A stretch of DNA of 64,000 nt. Source: Calliopum simillimum (lineage: Eukaryota > Arthropoda > Insecta > Diptera > Lauxaniidae). Below the pieces are notes generated by a model. That model saw only the letters and a list, made by a program, of their open reading frames with translations. It was not told the DNA's origin and did no database searches. The position numbers were made by a program, and so were the translations under genes. The DNA is taken from the NCBI GenBank assembly GCA_951812925.1, contig OX638369.1:19559329-19623328 (forward strand), read 5' to 3'. Of the stretch, positions 58,301-64,000 are shown piece by piece. Each line of letters opens with the position of its first letter. Position 1 is the first letter of the stretch.

Positions 58301-59919
58301 ATTGTAATTTCAATCACTGAGATGCTTCAAAAAGAATGTTTCTTCGGCAAAGTCTAAGCAAATGAAAAAATTGAAACAAATATTTGCCTTGCAAAGAGGG
58401 CATACAATGCAAAAACGTTATATCTCCCGAGATATAAAAACTACTTATTTTAATGAAATTTGGTAGGTAGGTGCTGAACATCAATTCCACACACTGGTCG
58501 AAAAGTGAGCGTAATAAAATAATGTGACAAAAAGCTCATCTCCCGGATCTGATCCAACCTACCTTTAGCAGCTGCAGCTTCAATTAGGATAACTTATTTA
58601 TTAAAGTCACAATTTTCTATATTCCTTACAATTGTTCTAGACATTTTGCTTCAAGAGCATTTCTATTTACAATAGATAAAAAAAAAGATTGTTCAAACCA
58701 ACAACAAAGCTTTGAGTTCTTGATAAATCCTTTAACAACGAAAAAAAAAAAAACACAAACGCTGCTATTGATTGGCATAAAATGCTTTGAAGAATTCGCA
58801 GAATATCACAGACATACAAGTGTATGGGGAAGATTTTCACAACACTTTATGAAAAAATATTTTTCAACACAAAATACTAAATTTGATTTATCAATTTGCA
58901 TCAAAAATAAAAAACCTTTGCTCTGATATTATGTACAATGATGTATGTATATTTACACATGCGGAAATAAAATGATTTCAAAAGTGATATTCCATAGAAT
59001 TTTTGTGTTTTGATTTTTGTGTATACATTGTGCATATATTGACTGAAAGCGCCAATTGTGTGCCAAAAACAAAAAAAAAATTATAAAAAAAATCCATTCC
59101 AAGAAATTTACAATTCAGGGCATATACAATTTTTCTACTCAAAAGAAAAAAAAAAATAAAAGTGAATATTGGCATAAAAATTTCAAAAAGTGAAACAATG
59201 CGAATCAATGTTCATAAAAATATCCAATTAAATGAGGGCAATATATGAGGTGGAGCAACATCCGCCTGAAAAGTTTTTTTAAAAGTTTGCGTGCTTGATT
59301 TTTATCTGTATTCTTAGCCTTTTTTTTTGTAGTGTAACCAACATTTTTAAAAGCGAGTAATTTTACTTTCAACTTAAATGCATCACACATATTTTCACAC
59401 ACACACACAGATGCTCTTCTCACGCCCACTGACAAATGACGAAACTGTTGAAAAGTGCAATAAAACATTTCTCAGCAATGCACTTGTGAAGCCACCAATG
59501 TTGCAAGGGCAGTGGAGTAGCACGCGCGTATGTACGTCGTCTCTCTGTTGTCCATTTCTCAAACAAGATGATGATAGATGTTGTACAACAACAAATTGCG
59601 GTCGTACGATGAGGACTTGCGCTTCCGTTGTTGGAATTGTAACAACAATAATGCAATAAAAATGTGTTGTAACGGGTACACGGTGAAAATTGAAAGAGAT
59701 AAATTTTATCAAATAAAAGATACAAAGTATTTTTCAAATAAAATAAAAATGTTCATCATATCCTTGAAAGAGAATTATACCCATGACTCAAGGATCACAA
59801 GTAAGTTGTCACAGCTTTCAGGCATATCACTATTTAAAATGAAGTTGCCATACTGCCAACTTATAACAATTGACTCGTGTTCAAGAAATAGAGAGCACAT
59901 AAACACAGTACCTTCAGTA
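58301..59919. other. AT-rich DNA, no supported gene
   Basis: A 126-codon frame at 59578-59958 runs into the MITE and is not supported. An AC run lies at 59395-59408. Confidence 0.35.
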
Positions 59920-60272
59920 GAACAAAAAGTTTGTCCCATAAATTACACAAGATTTTAATTTATTGTCATTTACGCGGTAAAGTGTTTTAAGCTAAAAAAA
60001 GTAAACAGTGTAACAGCTAAAAGTATAAGGTTGCTAAAAATAATAAATAATAAAAGAGATTCGATTTTGCATCAAGACAATTCAGCCACATTTTTGCACA
60101 ATGTTCATGAAAAATTTCGACAAAAGATTGCGTATGTGCCAGCTAAACCGATTTACTATTTTGTATATAAATTTAAGCTATTTTCGAACTTTAAATTTCA
60201 ATAAAAAAAAAAAAATGAAAAGGATGAATTTTGTATTTCATTCAAATCTTGCGTGAGTTATGGGACAAACTT
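59920..60272. mobile_element. mariner-type MITE, copy 2
   Basis: TIRs GTTTGTCCCATAA (59929) and TTATGGGACAAAC (to 60270), TA at 59918-59919 and 60273-60274. Its interior is collinear with 11106-11468. Confidence 0.78.
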
Positions 60273-60597
60273 TATTGAAGCGGTGACGTTCATAGTGCGT
60301 CTTTTTTTGGGGAGCACGGATAAGTTTCTTTGCACTTCTTGTTCAACTGTGTGCGTAAGAGAAATTTTGTCATAATGGATCTTTTGCTTTGATTTGGTTT
60401 GCCAAAAAAAGAAACGAATACATGAAACCGCTTCAAAAGATTTTAGTGTTATCACGTGATGTTGTATCGACAGTTGCAAGAATTGTCGAGAAAATTCTAA
60501 TGACTATATAAAAGCTCTTTCCTTGAGACTAAAAGTGGTACCAGGAATGCTTTCAATGGACAAAGTCTTTCACGGAAAATCATAGCTAGAGTCAATA

Positions 60598-61011
60598 CGA
60601 GGGTGTCCCATAACTCACGCAAGATTTTAATTTGCCGCAAAATCGTGACTCATAATTCACGCATGATTTGAATTCACCGCAAGTGCTTCTTACCAAATAA
60701 AAAACTATTTGGCGGCTGAAAGTTTGGGGTTAGTATAAATAGAGCATTACACGACATAAAAGAACAACGCGTTTTCATTATTGAACATTATTTCAAAAAT
60801 AGTGAAAGTAGCTGTCAAACAGTTTGCAAATTTCGTACAAAATACAGTCAAAATATTGATAAAATGAAAACGCATTGTTCTTTCAGGTAATGCTGCTTTT
60901 ATGGTAGCCTTAAACTGTCAGCTATCAAACTGTTTCCTTTTTTTTGGTTGGCAACACTCTACTGCGCAAATGGCGGCAAATTCAAATCATGCGTGAGTTA
61001 TGGGACACTTT
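60598..61011. mobile_element. mariner-type MITE, copy 3, with transposase remnant
   Basis: Ends GTGTCCCATAACTCACGCAA (60603) and its complement (to 61008), TA at 60596-60597 and 61012-61013. A second TIR-like block (60644-60672) follows the first, and the right end matches that inner block better (GCATGATTTGAATT). The interior differs from copies 1 and 2 and retains coding sequence. Confidence 0.8.
60759..60890 (+). pseudogene. Transposase N-terminal fragment in the MITE
   Basis: A 43-codon open segment reads KEQRVFIIEHYFKN followed by CKFRTKYSQN, matching from memory the N-terminal helix-turn-helix of IS630/Tc1/mariner-type transposases (E-x-R-x-F-I-[IV]-E-x-Y, then KF-x-x-KYG-x-N). It ends at TAA 60888-60890. 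The start of the fragment and 60862-60885 form an inverted repeat (AACGCGTTTTCATT / AATGAAAACGCATT), so part of it was duplicated backwards. No catalytic domain remains. Confidence 0.55.
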
Positions 61012-61013
61012 TA

Positions 61014-64000
61014 CGCAACGTGCGTAATGGGAGTTTTTCAGGTTCCTTACATCATGTCGGACTTATGTCAAGGATAACTTCTGTCACGAAATTTTGCACA
61101 AAACGATTTTCTTAGAAGAGCTTACAAACTCCTCAAATTCAGTACATCCGAAGCAAGGGGTCAATCCATCCAATTAAGACAATCCGCTCATATAGAATAT
61201 AGAATAAATTGTTCATCTGACATCTCGCTGAGAAAAGGACCATCTTAAAAATTGTGTTTACAAAGTCAAAAAATAAACTTTAGTTTTTTAAGTGTATTAA
61301 CAGCGCACTGTTGCAATCAAACATTGAGGGGTGTCAAAATAGCAAAGTGGACACTGTTACAGCAGGGCAGTAAAGCAGTTTACAAATGGTTGCCGCATCC
61401 GTGCATTTGCAAAACAAAGTTCGAGTAGTTGTTTTCGTGGGTGTTGGCTGTGCTTCCTATTGCAGTATAATGTGAGTTGTTTGAGTAACAACAGCAATAA
61501 CAACAACAATAACAAGAGCAACGTCAACACCACTAGTAGCAGCAGCATGGACTCCAAGCAAGCGCGTTTAAACATTTGTAAGCAAACGCCGCGGTTAGAT
61601 GACTTTTACCACAATTGGAGATCGTATCGAGCTGCTACTAATAATTCGTAGCGTGAAATTTTTGCTTTGTTTTACTACCACATGGAGTACAGTATGTTGT
61701 TAAAAAATTAGAAATGAAAAAAAAAAAAAACAGACTACTCAGTTTTATTCTATAAACTTGCGTACGTTTTCGAATCTTATGTTTACGCCACAAACTTTCG
61801 AACAAATCATGCCAACTTCACATTACCACGCCCACATCATTAACGTACATCAATTTACAAAAACAGTTTTACTATCCTTAACATTTTATATAAAATACGC
61901 ATCACAATTAAGTAAAATAGCATAAACTTACAAGTGAAACACTACAAATGTTACATGAGAAAATAATGAAAAAATGTCTTATTCTGGCTCAAAATCTGAG
62001 AAACTTTTGAGTACTTATACTTAGCAGATTCTATAGCTATATATAACTGCCACTGGCCTTAGTTACAAAACAACTGCAGAAACTCTACAAATTTTGTTAT
62101 TATAAAAAGAACAAACAAAATTCACAAAAATTCATATTTATTAGCACAAATTATTTTAAATAGCTATATTTACCAAATCGTATATCTAATTATAACTGTC
62201 ACTGGCATTAGTTAGAAAAAAAGCGAAACTCTACAAATGTTTTTGTTATCAAAAAAAGAAAAAACACCTTAAACTTCAAAACAATTCATATGCACTTATC
62301 GAAACTGACTAATTTTTCAAATTATTTTGTGATTAATTTGGCTTGAATAAATATGACAGTCACTTAAATTTTTCGAAATGTTTACTTTTCAAACTTTCTT
62401 TTGCTATTTGAAATGAAACACTTCAGGAATATTTGCAAAAAATGCACCTGAATCCAACTTTTTATCAAAAAATTAAAAAAACTAACATTGAGTCCAAAAA
62501 TCGTTCCTAATAATTTGCCACTTTACTTTATATATGCTTTGTAAAAGGCCAAAGTGACTGCCCATGTTTTGTTTCCTTTTTTTTTTATATTCCCATTTGC
62601 ACTTAAAATGCGGCACAATAAACAAAAGCGCATGTTTGTTTATGTAAGTACACACACACATGTCTACGAACATACATATATACACATACTCACTTTACAG
62701 TGTATGCATGTCTGTATGAGTTTTCTAAAAGTTATTTCAGATTTTTCATTTTAGATGTCATTTTGCCCCTTTTTTACTCAACTCCCTGTTACTGTTTTCG
62801 TTGTTGTCGTTTTGTTGTTGTTGTTGTTACTTTGCATTGTAAATGAAGCAACAGTCGTAAAATTATTATTGTTGTAATTTTAGCTTTGTTTTCGTTGTTG
62901 CTATATTTGTAACTGTTGTTGTTGTCTGATTTTTTTTTTTTGTGTTTTGTTTACTTTAGCTAACATTTCACAAAGTTGTCATAATAACAATTTGTGTGAA
63001 AATTCTTTTATGACGCAGATTTAGGTCAAATTTTATTATACGCAAAATAAAAAAAAAAATCTCATATCCTTTTTTATCAGTGCATTAGTTTTGTTTTTAT
63101 GTTTTAATTTCTTTTAATTTTTATTTTAAAAGCAAGCTTTTGACCACAGACTGACAGTAAATGCAAAGTTTTTACTTAAGTTCCCTACATATTGCTCAAA
63201 ACTTTTGGACATAGCTCTTTATTTGCTTCTCAAAAGCTGCAACTTTATTTCATCGCTGAAACTTCATAAAAGAGTAAAGAAAAATATGTCTGCCTCAAAA
63301 TTCATGAAATGAACAAAGGACGTATTTACAGTGCGTCACATTATAGGTATTGAAGGCATGGTGGGACTTCAGGCTATGTTTATATTTAAGGGTATGGAGC
63401 CTTCAGTTGATAGGCTCAAATATGGACTAGCATTTTCGGTTGAAGTTCAGCTAAACATGCACTTTCCTTTTTGAAATTTGTAACATATTAATTGTGGTCG
63501 TGATTTTGAAATATGTTTTTTATTATTTTATGGTGCAGTTGCTAGTAAATTTTTATAATTTTCTCTGTTTAGGTGGCTTCTTGTTTTTCATTGAGTTTTT
63601 TTTTTATATTTCTGTAATTACATTTGTGAAGTTTCACTTATGTTTTTTTCCTATTGAGACAAATGCAAAGTATATTTAGGAAAAGCATATGGTTAATATA
63701 GCTATTCTAAAGATTTGAGGCTAATTTGGTTCAAATTTTGAAACATTATATGATATGTTTTCTGCTATTTTCCGTTTTAACATTTGCAGTGTATCACTAC
63801 TGAGTTTAAGTTATTTTACTCAATTGTGGTGCAAATTTTCCTCAAAATGTTTGAAATAATAAAAATTTTTGTAAAGGAACACCATTGTTGATATTGTGGG
63901 CGTGTTATTTTGAAGTTGGCGTGATATGTTGATTAGGGTGTGACGTAATTGAAGTTAATATTTTTTTGATATCTTAATTTTTCTCTGAAATATTGTAATC
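61014..64000. other. AT-rich DNA with CAA/GTT microsatellites
   Basis: CAA runs at ~61490-61520, GTT runs at ~62800-62830 and 62890-62930, AC tract at ~62650-62660. A matching pair 'tataactgncactggcnttagtta' at ~62042 and ~62192 indicates a ~150-bp duplication. No supported gene. Confidence 0.35.

Noticed and set aside
59578..59958. 126-codon frame on the plus strand
   Set aside because: No motif; its end lies inside a MITE TIR.
1..64000. CRISPR array, operon or prokaryotic origin
   Set aside because: No regularly spaced identical repeats with unique spacers and no bacterial gene density; sequence is clearly metazoan.

Overview
This is an AT-rich (clearly over 60% A+T), gene-poor stretch of an animal nuclear genome, most likely from a higher fly (Brachycera). 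The evidence is the dense simple repeats (TGG, CAA, AGC, GT tracts), a dipteran-style repeat with ATACCCT...AGGGTAT ends followed by a 'gatcagcgtca...gagtcgat...gccatgtccgtctgtctg' motif (37.2 kb), and mariner, Tc1 and hAT-type transposon remnants. I found no convincing host protein-coding exon, tRNA or rRNA gene. The only long open reading frame with recognisable domains is the gag of a retrotransposon. The window is best read as intergenic or long-intron DNA filled with mobile elements and their derivatives.

Layout. 0.5-4.2 kb: a complete, very young, non-autonomous Ty3/gypsy-type LTR element. It has apparently identical 456-bp LTRs, a TATATA target duplication, a SAP-like domain on Gag and no pol; its primer-binding-site region is present three times, two copies lying inside the LTR. 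5.5-11.5 kb: four MITE-like elements (one is a hAT element with an 8-bp duplication and a CAAGAC-type repeat core) and a mariner transposase scrap. 13.4-14.3 kb and 22.5-23.1 kb: two copies of a tRNA-like (Pol III box) repeat, one with its B-box module expanded to four tandem copies. 15.1-15.7 kb: a short retroposon carrying LINE-type 5' and 3' ends and an 8-bp target duplication. 17.1-17.8 kb: the 3' half of a Tc1-like transposon. 20.4-21.6 kb: head-to-head arrays of 120-145-bp repeats related to arrays at 37 and 57 kb. 24.0-24.5 kb: a hairpin-rich element with a 9-bp near-perfect target duplication. 25.3-26.2 kb: a TIR element carrying a frameshifted, unrecognised minus-strand reading frame. 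27.8-34.4 kb: two long-armed foldback elements, a ~57-bp satellite, a 39-bp minisatellite with higher-order structure, and an old dispersed repeat.

37.2-38.1 kb: a TIR element with a 142-bp array. 41-43.7 kb: a MITE, a perfect 26-bp-arm hairpin and a ~170-bp tandem repeat. 45-51.7 kb: second copies of families seen earlier plus one more TIR element. 54.3-58.3 kb: three further degenerate tandem arrays. 59.9-61.0 kb: two mariner-type MITEs of one family (third copy at 11.1 kb), one still holding a transposase N-terminal fragment. The rest is unstructured AT-rich DNA with microsatellites.

There is no gene network to describe. What links the parts is relatedness of repeats across the window: many families occur two or more times, often once compact and once expanded into a tandem array. 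All repeat boundaries were read by eye; percentages, copy numbers in the genome and family names need alignment searches.
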